Assembly: GCF_040786285.1 (NCBI RefSeq) | Contig: NZ_JBFMKQ010000001.1 | Location: 1,054,001 to 1,118,000 of the forward strand | Direction of reading: 5' to 3' | From: Aquimarina sp040786285 | GTDB lineage: Bacteria; Bacteroidota; Bacteroidia; Flavobacteriales; Flavobacteriaceae | DNA: 64,000 nucleotides | Shown: positions 8,673-16,425 of the stretch, piece by piece | How positions within the stretch are numbered: the first letter of the stretch is position 1 | How the letters are laid out: each line of letters begins with the position of its first letter | Made by a program: the position numbers and the translations under genes | Notes under the pieces: model-generated | The model's database searches: none | Seen by the model: the letters and a program-made list of their open reading frames with translations, nothing else | What the model was told of the DNA's origin: nothing

Positions 8673-9395
8673 TCAAGGATGCAGTATTTCTTTTCCCCAG
8701 GCAATAACCTGAACTCCTTTAGAATAATGAGTTTTGTCCGGGACTTCAGAAATCAGAGTGCCAAATCTGGAATAGTCAATCGATAACTTTTTAATTTCGA
8801 GTGCTTGTATTGGCCATTCGATATGGTGTATTTCAAATTCATGTATTACATCTTTATAATCCTGAAAAAGAGCATATCTTTCTGTTAACCATTTGTCGAG
8901 ATGAGTTGTGGCGTTTACTTTTTCTTTACACGTATATTCAATTTTAAGAGAGTCCCCAAATCCTGAATTTTTTGACGTATAAATCTGCTGAGTGCGATTC
9001 ATTTTAGAATATCGGTAAGGAAGTCCAGACATCCCTTTTGCTATTTTACACGAAATTTTATTTCCACCTTCAATACTCAAAAAGTATACCCCTGTTTTAT
9101 GTTTTGATTTAATATATGTTCTAATATTAATCTCATCAAAGTTTGATATAGGAGGAAAATAAGGCAGGTAATGGGGTCTTATTTTTTCCATAGAAAATGC
9201 AACTACAGAAACCCAAGGGTTTCCTTCAAAAGTATCTATTTCTAGAACATCAGGAACAAACTTTCTTAATTCATGATAGTCAACTTGCCAGTGTAAGAAT
9301 ACTGCATTATTCCATTCCTGATAAAATTTCCAGTTTCTATCTGGTATTTTCCAAGGTCTATGCTCAACAGAATGTATTATTTTTTTAATATTCAT
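8673..9395 (-). CDS. DUF2071 (YqjF-like) family protein
   Basis: This 240-aa soluble protein has features of the DUF2071 family: W-x-N-x-V-F-L-H-W-Q-V-D near residue 28, followed by PWVSVVAFSMEKIRPHYLP and a segment about living within R-T-Y-I. The family adopts an acetoacetate-decarboxylase-like fold and has no agreed reaction. Length is normal. It lies 35 nt downstream of dusB on the same strand, so it may be co-transcribed with it. Function is unknown beyond the fold. Confidence 0.8.
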   Translation of the reverse strand: MNIKKIIHSVEHRPWKIPDRNWKFYQEWNNAVFLHWQVDYHELRKFVPDVLEIDTFEGNPWVSVVAFSMEKIRPHYLPYFPPISNFDEINIRTYIKSKHKTGVYFLSIEGGNKISCKIAKGMSGLPYRYSKMNRTQQIYTSKNSGFGDSLKIEYTCKEKVNATTHLDKWLTERYALFQDYKDVIHEFEIHHIEWPIQALEIKKLSIDYSRFGTLISEVPDKTHYSKGVQVIAWGKEILHP

Positions 9396-9430
9396 TCAAA
9401 AGAGATATAAAACGAGATGTTATCAACTAA

Positions 9431-10423
9431 TCACACAAACTCAAAGCCCGAGAATGTAGACTGTACTTCGTCGAAGGCAGCAAAAACATCCTCGGGATGA
9501 TCGCTGGTCACCATTTTCATTCGGTATTCCTTAAAATGTGGGATGCCTTTAAAATAGTTCGTATAATGCCTACGTGTTTCGAATACGCCAAGTTTTTCGC
9601 CTTTCCAATCAATAGCCATTTGTAAGTGTCTTCGGGCTGCGATTACTCGTTCTTCTATGGTGGGAGGAGGCAAATGCTCACCCGTTTTAAAATAATGTTT
9701 TACCTCGTTAAAAAACCACGGATATCCAATACTGGCGCGACCAATCATAGCACCATCCAATCCATATTGATCACGCATTTCTTTGGCACGTTCGGGAGTG
9801 TCTACATCCCCATTGCCAAATACAGGAATATGCATTCTGGGGTTGTTCTTAACCTCGGCAATAGGTCTCCAATCGGCATTACCTTTATACATTTGTGCTC
9901 GGGTGCGGCCATGTATCGAAATGGCTTTGGCGCCTACATCTTGTATTCGCTCGGCAACTTCTACAATTTTTATAGAATCATGATCCCAACCCAATCGGGT
10001 TTTTACGGTAACCGGTAATTTAGTATGCTCTACCATCGCTTTGGTAAGCGACACCATAAGATCGATATCTTTAAGAATACCAGCTCCGGCACCTTTACTC
10101 ACCACTTTCTTCACCGGGCAACCAAAATTGATATCTATAATATCAGGTCCGGACGCTTCTACGATCTCTACAGATTTTAGCATAGAATCCAGGTTGGCTC
10201 CAAAGATCTGGATCCCAACAGGGCGTTCTTTTTCGTAAATATCTAGTTTCATTACGCTTTTAGCAGCATCACGAATCAATCCTTCGCTCGAAATAAACTC
10301 GGTATACACCACATCGGCACCTTGTTCTTTACACAATGCTCTAAATGGTGGATCACTCACATCCTCCATGGGTGCAAGTAGTAACGGAAATTCTCCTACA
10401 TCTATGTCTCCTATCTTAGCCAA
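9431..10423 (-). CDS. dusB: tRNA-dihydrouridine synthase (DusB-type)
   Basis: This 330-aa flavoenzyme reduces specific uridines in the D loop of tRNA using FMN and NAD(P)H. The TIM-barrel start LLAPMEDVSDPPFRALC and the catalytic-cysteine motif DINFGCPVKKVVSKGAGAG are clear, as is the FMN-phosphate segment VFGNGDVDTPERA. Length and motif order fit DusB. The gene is divergent from lepA, with 325 bp between them filled by two repeat elements. Confidence 0.95.
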   Translation of the reverse strand: MAKIGDIDVGEFPLLLAPMEDVSDPPFRALCKEQGADVVYTEFISSEGLIRDAAKSVMKLDIYEKERPVGIQIFGANLDSMLKSVEIVEASGPDIIDINFGCPVKKVVSKGAGAGILKDIDLMVSLTKAMVEHTKLPVTVKTRLGWDHDSIKIVEVAERIQDVGAKAISIHGRTRAQMYKGNADWRPIAEVKNNPRMHIPVFGNGDVDTPERAKEMRDQYGLDGAMIGRASIGYPWFFNEVKHYFKTGEHLPPPTIEERVIAARRHLQMAIDWKGEKLGVFETRRHYTNYFKGIPHFKEYRMKMVTSDHPEDVFAAFDEVQSTFSGFEFV

Positions 10424-10458
10424 AGCAGTATTTTTTTGTCAAAAATACGAATTCTTTT

Positions 10459-10491
10459 AGACCTCACAGGTCTCTAAGACCTGTGAGGTCT
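10459..10491. repeat. Perfect 15-bp hairpin between dusB and lepA
   Basis: AGACCTCACAGGTCT (10459-10473) and its exact complement (10477-10491) flank a 3-nt loop. It lies upstream of both divergent genes, so it terminates neither. The outer bases AGACCT...AGGTCT are shared with the hairpin at 43244-43275, which suggests a dispersed element. Confidence 0.6.
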
Positions 10492-10557
10492 AATTTTTGT
10501 AAAACCATATTGATTTAAATAATAAGAAAGTAATGATATAAACCTTCTAAAATCGAT

Positions 10558-10565
10558 TATATTTG
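10558..10565 (+). promoter_or_regulatory. Candidate -7 box for lepA
   Basis: TATATTTG matches TAnnTTTG exactly. No TTG lies at the usual -33 distance. It would give a long leader (about 180 nt) running through the structured repeat before the lepA ATG at 10749. Confidence 0.4.
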
Positions 10566-10616
10566 CAGACTAAATGATTTTGACTCAGTTGAGTCGAATG
10601 TAACGGATTGGCCAGC

Positions 10617-10740
10617 CTGAAGAATATATTCGGGCAGGGATAGAAGCGACATCCTTTTTTCTTTGGCACCCAAAGCGTAGTCGAAGGGTTTTTGCCAAAG
10701 AAAAAAGATACAGCGAATAGCCCGATTAAGCCCGCCAAAA
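10617..10740 (-). repeat. Structured dispersed repeat with long variable stem
   Basis: CGGGC (10631-10635) pairs with GCCCG (10720-10724), GGAT/ATCC forms an inner stem, and TTTTTTCTTTGGCA (10655-10668) pairs perfectly with TGCCAAAGAAAAAA (10693-10706). On the minus strand the order GGGCTATTCGCT...AAAAAAGGAT...TATCCCT matches the blocks at 8466-8540. It may be a mobile hairpin element or a structured RNA. It sits immediately upstream of the lepA start codon. Confidence 0.55.
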
Positions 10741-10748
10741 AAAATAGA

Positions 10749-12545
10749 ATGAAGAACATTAGAAATTTTTGCATCATTGCACATATTGATCACGGTAAAA
10801 GTACCCTGGCAGATCGATTGTTGGATTTTACAGGATCGGTAACCGCTCGTGAAGCACAGGCACAACTATTAGATAGTATGGATCTGGAGCGTGAACGTGG
10901 GATTACCATCAAGAGTCATGCAATCCAGATGGAATATACCTACAAAGGTGAAGACTATATCCTTAATCTTATTGATACCCCAGGCCATGTAGATTTTTCT
11001 TATGAAGTTTCTCGTTCTATTGCGGCATGTGAGGGAGCTTTGTTAATTGTTGATGCAGCACAAAGTATACAAGCACAAACAATTTCTAACTTATACCTGG
11101 CGCTGGAGAATGATCTGGAGATTATCCCGGTATTGAACAAGGTGGATTTACCAAGTGCAAACCCCGAAGAAGTGACCGATGATATCGTTGATCTTTTAGG
11201 ATGTGATGCAGAAGAAGTAATCCCGGCTAGTGCTAAAACGGGAATAGGGATTGAAGAAATTCTAACGGCAATAATAGAACGTATTCCTGCTCCTAGTGGT
11301 AATCCTGATGAACCTTTACAAGCACTGATTTTTGATTCGGTTTATAATTCGTTTCGAGGAGTAGAAACCTATTTTAAAGTGGTGAATGGTGAGATCAAAA
11401 AAGGACAACAAATCAAGTTTGTAGCCACCGGCAAGAGCTATTCTGCTGATGAGGTGGGGACATTAAAATTAAATCAGGAACCTAAAAAAGAAATAAAAAC
11501 GGGTGATGTTGGATATTTGATCACTGGTATTAAAGATGCTCGCGAAGTAAAAGTGGGGGATACAATTACCGATGCCAAGACACCAACTCAAAATGCGATT
11601 GCAGGTTTTGAAGATGTAAAACCGATGGTATTTGCTGGTATTTATCCTGTAGATACCGAGGATTACGAAGAACTTCGAAGCTCTATGGAAAAACTTCAGC
11701 TTAATGATGCTTCTTTGGTTTTTGTGCCAGAGAGTTCTGCGGCATTAGGGTTTGGGTTTCGATGTGGATTCTTAGGAATGTTACACATGGAAATCATCCA
11801 GGAACGATTAGAGCGAGAATTTAATATGACGGTGATTACTACGGTACCTAACGTATCGTATCATGCATTTACCCACAAGAATCCAGATGATATTATTATT
11901 GTAAACAATCCGTCTGACTTACCGGATCCTTCTTCTATGAACCGTGTAGAAGAACCCTATATTAAGGCAACTATTATTACCAAATCCGACTTTGTAGGAT
12001 CTGTAATGTCATTATGTATCGAGAAACGTGGTGAGATCACGAATCAAACCTATCTTACTACCGAACGTGTAGAGCTTACTTTTGATATGCCATTGGCCGA
12101 GATTGTTTTTGATTTTTATGATCGTCTTAAAACGGTATCTAAAGGATATGCTTCTTTTGATTATACTCCGATTGGTTTACGTTCTTCTAAACTAGTAAAG
12201 GTAGATATATTACTAAATGGCAATATTGTAGATGCATTATCTGCATTACTACATAAAGACAATGCCTATGATATTGGTAAAAAGATCTGTGAAAAGTTAA
12301 AAGAATTGATTCCGCGTCAGCAATTTGATATTCCGATTCAGGCAGCCATTGGAGCTAAATTTATTGCTCGTGAGACCGTAAAAGCATTGCGTAAGGATGT
12401 GACGGCCAAATGTTATGGAGGTGATATTTCTCGTAAACGGAAATTATTGGAGAAACAGAAAAAGGGTAAAAAACGTATGCGTCAGGTAGGTAATGTAGAG
12501 ATTCCTCAGGAAGCATTTATGGCTGTACTGAAGCTGAATGATTAA
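10749..12545 (+). CDS. lepA: Elongation factor 4 (LepA)
   Basis: This 598-aa ribosome-associated GTPase has G1 AHIDHGKSTLADR, the G2/G3 segment with DTPGHVDFSYEV, and G4 NKVDLP, followed by EF-G-like domains and the LepA-specific C-terminal domain ending in a basic tail. LepA acts on stalled or mispositioned ribosomes and in 30S biogenesis. I chose ATG 10749: the frame is open further upstream (to 10692), but that stretch lies in the repeat element, and 598 aa is the family length. Confidence 0.97.
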   Translation: MKNIRNFCIIAHIDHGKSTLADRLLDFTGSVTAREAQAQLLDSMDLERERGITIKSHAIQMEYTYKGEDYILNLIDTPGHVDFSYEVSRSIAACEGALLIVDAAQSIQAQTISNLYLALENDLEIIPVLNKVDLPSANPEEVTDDIVDLLGCDAEEVIPASAKTGIGIEEILTAIIERIPAPSGNPDEPLQALIFDSVYNSFRGVETYFKVVNGEIKKGQQIKFVATGKSYSADEVGTLKLNQEPKKEIKTGDVGYLITGIKDAREVKVGDTITDAKTPTQNAIAGFEDVKPMVFAGIYPVDTEDYEELRSSMEKLQLNDASLVFVPESSAALGFGFRCGFLGMLHMEIIQERLEREFNMTVITTVPNVSYHAFTHKNPDDIIIVNNPSDLPDPSSMNRVEEPYIKATIITKSDFVGSVMSLCIEKRGEITNQTYLTTERVELTFDMPLAEIVFDFYDRLKTVSKGYASFDYTPIGLRSSKLVKVDILLNGNIVDALSALLHKDNAYDIGKKICEKLKELIPRQQFDIPIQAAIGAKFIARETVKALRKDVTAKCYGGDISRKRKLLEKQKKGKKRMRQVGNVEIPQEAFMAVLKLND

Positions 12546-12552
12546 GTCTTAT

Positions 12553-12590
12553 GTTTGCAGTAGGCAGTCACGTCTGCAGTAACTGCAAAC
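12553..12590. terminator. Possible bidirectional hairpin between lepA and the HAD gene
   Basis: GTTTGCAGT (12553-12561) and ACTGCAAAC (12582-12590) are inverted, with a second small GCAGT/CTGC pairing inside. The flanking genes converge here. There is no clear T-run, so terminator function is uncertain. Confidence 0.35.
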
Positions 12591-12599
12591 TACATACTA

Positions 12600-13418
12600 T
12601 TAACTGTTTACTGATTTCTTTGCTTCGATCATTTTTCGTAACATATATTCTACACCATTTTCATTATTACTTTTGGTGGTGTAATTGGCAACTGCTTTTA
12701 CATTAGGATGCGCATTTTGCATAGCAAAACTATAGGTAGCCCTACTCATCATTTCGAGATCGTTATTATAATCTCCAAAAACCATAGTTTCTTCCGGTAG
12801 TATATTATGAGTATTTTGCAATTGCTGTAACGCATACCCTTTATTGGCAAGATTGTGAGATAAGTCTAGCCAAACCTCTCCCGATACTTTCACTTTTAGG
12901 CGATTTTCTAGATGTTTTAATGCAGGATATAAATATTTCTCTGATCCTTTTTGATTGCAAATAGCAATTTTTAAATATAAATCATCGGTTACCTCGGCAA
13001 GATCTTCTACAATTTCATAGCGATCATAGAACTCGGTAAACATATTGATAAAATCTTGTCCGTAATCTTCGATATATCCTTTTTTGCGACCACAAAGAAT
13101 AATTTGTGATCCTTTTAGTGTTTTAGTAATCTCCAACAATTCGAGGTACGTTTCACGGTCAATTACGGTAGTTTGTAGTTCTTTGTCTTGCCGCATGGTC
13201 AATGCTCCGTTCTCTGCAATAACAAAAATATCATCTTTTATGGGTTTTAATTTATCTATAATGCTGTAATACTGCCTTCCGCTTGCGGCAACAAAAGTAA
13301 CTCCTAATTCTCTTAGTTCGTCGAATAGGTAATAGAAGGATTGACTTACCTCTCCTCTAGAATTAAGAAGTGTACCATCCATATCTGTTGCGACAAGTTT
13401 TATTTGAGATAAATCCAT
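12600..13418 (-). CDS. Cof-type HAD-superfamily phosphatase
   Basis: This 272-aa protein has the HAD motifs: I, VATDMDGTLLNS (nucleophile and acid Asp residues 11 and 13), II, ASGRQ near residue 60, III, the Lys in the cap-proximal region, and IV, FGDYNNDLEMM near 215. The type IIB cap and length fit Cof/YkrA-like phosphatases, which act on sugar phosphates, FMN or similar small phosphoesters. Substrate cannot be told from sequence. It stands alone. Confidence 0.9.
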   Translation of the reverse strand: MDLSQIKLVATDMDGTLLNSRGEVSQSFYYLFDELRELGVTFVAASGRQYYSIIDKLKPIKDDIFVIAENGALTMRQDKELQTTVIDRETYLELLEITKTLKGSQIILCGRKKGYIEDYGQDFINMFTEFYDRYEIVEDLAEVTDDLYLKIAICNQKGSEKYLYPALKHLENRLKVKVSGEVWLDLSHNLANKGYALQQLQNTHNILPEETMVFGDYNNDLEMMSRATYSFAMQNAHPNVKAVANYTTKSNNENGVEYMLRKMIEAKKSVNS

Positions 13419-13508
13419 AGTAAGTATTAATTTGTAAACAAAGGTATATAGTTCACCAGAACTAGATATGTTAAGACTGTGAAATTTGTATTAAATTAGA
13501 GAAATTTA

Positions 13509-13621
13509 TTGTCATTCCAGCGTAGGCTGGAATCCAAACTGTTAATTACAGTGATTAATAAAATTGTAAGGTTATCTTAGTTGTAAAAAAAAATAGATTC
13601 CAGCCTACGCTGGAATGACAA
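13509..13621. repeat. Miniature inverted-repeat element at the yjbQ start
   Basis: Exact 26-bp inverted arms lie at 13509-13534 and 13596-13621. Each arm is itself a hairpin (ATTCCAGC-GTAG-GCTGGAAT). The 61-bp core is AT-rich and noncoding. The element ends 5 nt before the ATG of the YjbQ gene, so it forms that gene's entire immediate leader. Confidence 0.75.
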
Positions 13622-13626
13622 GGTGT

Positions 13627-14049
13627 ATGAAATTCTTCCAAAAAGAAATACAACTAGCTCCTCAGAAAAGAGGATTTCATTTGATTACCGATGAGGTGTT
13701 ATCTGCCCTACCCGAAATCAAAGAGGTTAAGGTGGGTCAACTACAGGTGTTTATCAAACACACTTCGGCTAGTCTTACGATCAACGAAAATGCAGATCCT
13801 ACAGTGCGCCAAGATTTTGAAAGCCATATGAATGTTATGGTTCCTGAAAATGCACCATACTATATTCATACCTACGAAGGACCTGATGATATGCCCGCTC
13901 ATATTAAAGCCTCTTTAATGGGAGCATCGGTACACATCCCTATTACCAATGGGAAACCAAATCTTGGCACCTGGCAAGGCATCTATCTTTGTGAACACAG
14001 AGATTATGGTGGTGCTAGAAAATTGGTGTTAACGGTGTATGGCACTTAG
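13627..14049 (+). CDS. YjbQ / UPF0047 family protein
   Basis: This 140-aa protein has the family signature HTSASLTINENADPTVRQDF (residues 46-65) and GTWQGIYLCEHRD near the C-terminus, with conserved His residues that may bind metal. Some members were reported to have weak thiamine-phosphate synthase activity; the cellular role is unsettled. I chose ATG 13627 because the earlier ATG in frame (13615) lies inside the inverted repeat and would add residues the family lacks. Confidence 0.9.
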   Translation: MKFFQKEIQLAPQKRGFHLITDEVLSALPEIKEVKVGQLQVFIKHTSASLTINENADPTVRQDFESHMNVMVPENAPYYIHTYEGPDDMPAHIKASLMGASVHIPITNGKPNLGTWQGIYLCEHRDYGGARKLVLTVYGT

Positions 14050-14093
14050 ACAAGCTGAGTGTGGCATAGACATAGTGCTCTACAGTTATTTCT

Positions 14094-14534
14094 TTAAAAC
14101 CATTGAGCCCAAGGAATTCTAGATAACATAAGGATCCATGCTATAGTATAAAAAATAGCCAACATCTTAAATTTTGGAGTAGAAGTCAGTTTCTTTTTAT
14201 GTTTAGAGTATCCCATAGTGATAAATACGATCATTAGGATCATCATCATCGGGTGCTCTACATTATAGAGTCGCAATGTGGCATCTTTCATGATCTCTCC
14301 CATTTTATGAGTTCCAGAGAACCAAACCACAAGAGGAGACACAAAGAAGATAATAATACCAATTAACAATTGAATATGCGAAACGATAAGTGCAAATAAA
14401 GAAACTCTAAAGTCTTTTGGGGCATATTCTCGCTTGCTAAAAAAACCTGCAAGAGCGTTAATTGTGGCTAGTGTTACAACAAGCAATACCAGATAAGCCC
14501 AGTATGAGTGAACGATTTGAATAGCTTCGTACAT
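14094..14534 (-). CDS. Four-helix membrane protein with conserved histidines
   Basis: This 146-aa protein has four hydrophobic helices (about residues 10-32, 44-70, 92-110, 122-140) and histidines in or near helices (His9, His53, His93, His109). Flavobacterial relatives of this size are often labelled cytochrome b, which would fit bis-histidine haem ligation, but I see no decisive motif. It is divergent from the LanC-like gene (98 nt). The second half contains an amphipathic, KHKKK-rich cytoplasmic loop. Treat as a conserved membrane protein, possibly haem-binding. Confidence 0.65.
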   Translation of the reverse strand: MYEAIQIVHSYWAYLVLLVVTLATINALAGFFSKREYAPKDFRVSLFALIVSHIQLLIGIIIFFVSPLVVWFSGTHKMGEIMKDATLRLYNVEHPMMMILMIVFITMGYSKHKKKLTSTPKFKMLAIFYTIAWILMLSRIPWAQWF

Positions 14535-14632
14535 AATGATGTGTTTGTTTTTCTCAAAGGTAAGTATAATGAATAAAAAAACAACCAGGATTTCTTGTTG
14601 TACGTATTTATCTGATTAAATTTAAAATTATT

Positions 14633-15871
14633 TTGAAACCAAAAGACGTGCAAATAAATTCAGATTACAAAGAGAGGTTAGAAAAACAGTTAGAAACGAT
14701 ACATGGTCTCCTTAAAGATCACTATCAAGAAAATGTACAAGTGGGAGTTTTGTCCGGGATTTCGGGGATGTCTCTTTTCCATTTTTACTATTCAAAATAT
14801 AAAGGAACAGATACTTATTTTGATGCCGGAGTAGAAATACTTAACGAATCTGTACATCGTATTAATAGTGGATACAATGTACCAACATATTGCACCGGGA
14901 TGGCGGGTGCAGGATGGGTGCTCGATCATTTGGTAGAAGAAGACTTTATTGAACTTAATACAGATGAGTTACTAGCTGATTTAGATGAATATCTTTATGG
15001 TATTATGATTGCCGATATAAAGAATGGCAATTATGATTTTTTACACGGAGCGATTGGGTATGGGTTTTATTTTCTGAAAAGATTTAAAAATACAAAATCG
15101 GATACGCTTAAAGAACGATATACAGATTATTTATTAGCATTAGTCTCTGAGCTTGAAGAATTATCAGAAAAAGACAAGCACGGCCTTAAATGGCCTCTTG
15201 TGTTACATAAAAAGACGGAAGAGCCAGAATATAACTTTAGCTTATCTCATGGGATACCCAGTATTATAAATTTTCTTTCTCGTTTGCATGAATTTGAAGA
15301 ATTTCGAAATTCTGTAGAGTCGTTACTCAAAGGGGGAGTCTCTTATGTAAAAAGTTTTGAGAACTCCGATAAGGATGCTTTCTCATTATTTCCAAATAAT
15401 GTTATCGATGCGCATAGAGGCAGGGATAGCAGATTAGCCTGGTGTTATGGTGATTTGGGAGTAGGACTTACTTTAAGGCGTGCTGCAAAAACCTTAAAAG
15501 ATGATCAATTACATGAAACGGCCATACGAATTTTAAAACACGCTGCTAATAGAAAAACGATGGTGCAATCTTCAGTTAAAGATGCAGGATTATGTCACGG
15601 ATCATATGGTAATGCACAAATTTTTGGCAGACTATACCGAGAAACTAATGATAGTACTTTTAAAGAAGCTGCAACTCATTGGATAGAACAGGGTATAGCA
15701 ATGGGTACTTTTGAAGATGGATATGCAGGGTATAAGCAATGGCAGGGAAAGGATAACAAATGGGAAAATGAAATTAATTTTCTAACGGGTATTGCTGGAA
15801 TTGGTTTAGCCATCTTGTTTTATCTCTCTGATTTTGAAACTACCTGGGATGAGTGTTTGATGATAGGATGA
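14633..15871 (+). CDS. Orphan LanC-like cyclase
   Basis: This 412-aa alpha/alpha-barrel protein belongs to the lanthionine synthetase C family. The full zinc site is present: Cys271 in AWCYGDLG, and Cys321-His322 in GLCHGSYG. Repeated G-x-x-G barrel motifs are at LSGISGMS, CTGMAGAG, LHGAIGYG, LSHGIPS and LTGIAGIG. LanC enzymes add cysteine thiols to dehydroamino acids; LanC-like proteins outside lanthipeptide clusters may act on other electrophiles. No dehydratase, precursor peptide, protease or exporter is seen nearby. The start is TTG 14633; the next usable in-frame start is a GTG at codon 6. A 978-bp noncoding region with the 21-bp array follows. Confidence 0.9.
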   Translation: MKPKDVQINSDYKERLEKQLETIHGLLKDHYQENVQVGVLSGISGMSLFHFYYSKYKGTDTYFDAGVEILNESVHRINSGYNVPTYCTGMAGAGWVLDHLVEEDFIELNTDELLADLDEYLYGIMIADIKNGNYDFLHGAIGYGFYFLKRFKNTKSDTLKERYTDYLLALVSELEELSEKDKHGLKWPLVLHKKTEEPEYNFSLSHGIPSIINFLSRLHEFEEFRNSVESLLKGGVSYVKSFENSDKDAFSLFPNNVIDAHRGRDSRLAWCYGDLGVGLTLRRAAKTLKDDQLHETAIRILKHAANRKTMVQSSVKDAGLCHGSYGNAQIFGRLYRETNDSTFKEAATHWIEQGIAMGTFEDGYAGYKQWQGKDNKWENEINFLTGIAGIGLAILFYLSDFETTWDECLMIG

Positions 15872-16051
15872 TATTTTAAGATGCAATAGTATAGTATCCC
15901 CTTTGATCTTTCAGGATTATCCACAGGATCTATGCTATCGTATTAGAAACCCCTTACGGAAGAGCATTGAGAAAGATTGTAGTAGAGTAATTTTTATGCT
16001 CCCTCTCCATTGAGGGAGAGGGCTGGGGTGAGGGTGTCATACACAAATACT

Positions 16052-16120
16052 GTCATTCCTGCATTTCGACAAGCCTGTCCTGAGTTTATCGAAGAGCTCA
16101 ATGTGGCACGCGGGGATGAC
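16052..16120. repeat. GTCATTCC-type inverted repeat next to the array
   Basis: GTCATTCCTGC at the left end is answered by GCACGCGGGGATGAC at the right end. The middle carries a TTTCGACAAGCCTGTCCTGAG-like motif common in dispersed repeats. It ends 33 bp before the first unit of the array. Confidence 0.55.
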
Positions 16121-16152
16121 AAAAGTTGGCGTGAATATTAAAAGTAATAGAC

Positions 16153-16425
16153 GTACAATAAGGATCAAGGATCTAACAATATCCTATCGGTACGTATCAA
16201 TAACCAACAGGTATACAACAATACACTTGTGGTTTGTAACAATGTCAGTTAAGTGCCTTACAATGCACTTCCGGTCTGTAACAATGTCATTCAGACGTGT
16301 TACAATGCGTTTCAGGAAGATAACAATACGCTCGACGTTCGTAACAATGAAGATCGAGTGGGCCACAATGTACTTAGAGGGCATAGCAATACAAATCGGG
16401 TGTCTTACAAGATGACAAGACTTGT
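16153..16425. repeat. Phased array of 13 x 21-bp units with ACAAT and GGT boxes
   Basis: ACAAT (or one mismatch) begins at 16155, 16176, 16197, 16218, 16239, 16260, 16281, 16302, 16323, 16344, 16365, 16386 and 16407: thirteen times with a spacing of exactly 21 and no indel. Ten of 13 are exact; the others are TCAAT, GCAAT and ACAAG. Two bases upstream are usually TA or TT, and the base after is always a purine. Unit positions 16-18 are usually RGT, with G at position 17 in 11 of 13. Remaining positions vary freely. This is not a CRISPR array (repeat far too short) nor an ordinary tandem duplication (units share too little). Function unknown. Confidence 0.9.

Noticed and set aside
9626..10018. 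130-codon plus-strand frame opposite dusB
   Set aside because: Antisense to conserved DusB motifs; composition not protein-like.
10692..10748. Longer lepA start 19 codons upstream
   Set aside because: Encoded by the structured repeat; LepA normally begins at MKNIRNF.
16101..16415. Open frame of 104 codons on the plus strand across the 21-bp array (and 66 codons on the minus strand)
   Set aside because: The frames stay open because the period is a multiple of 3; composition is odd (T, M, R-rich), both strands are open, and no start context is seen. Not annotated as genes.
16153..16425. CRISPR array
   Set aside because: Repeat part is only 5-8 bp and spacers about 13 bp; no cas genes in the window.
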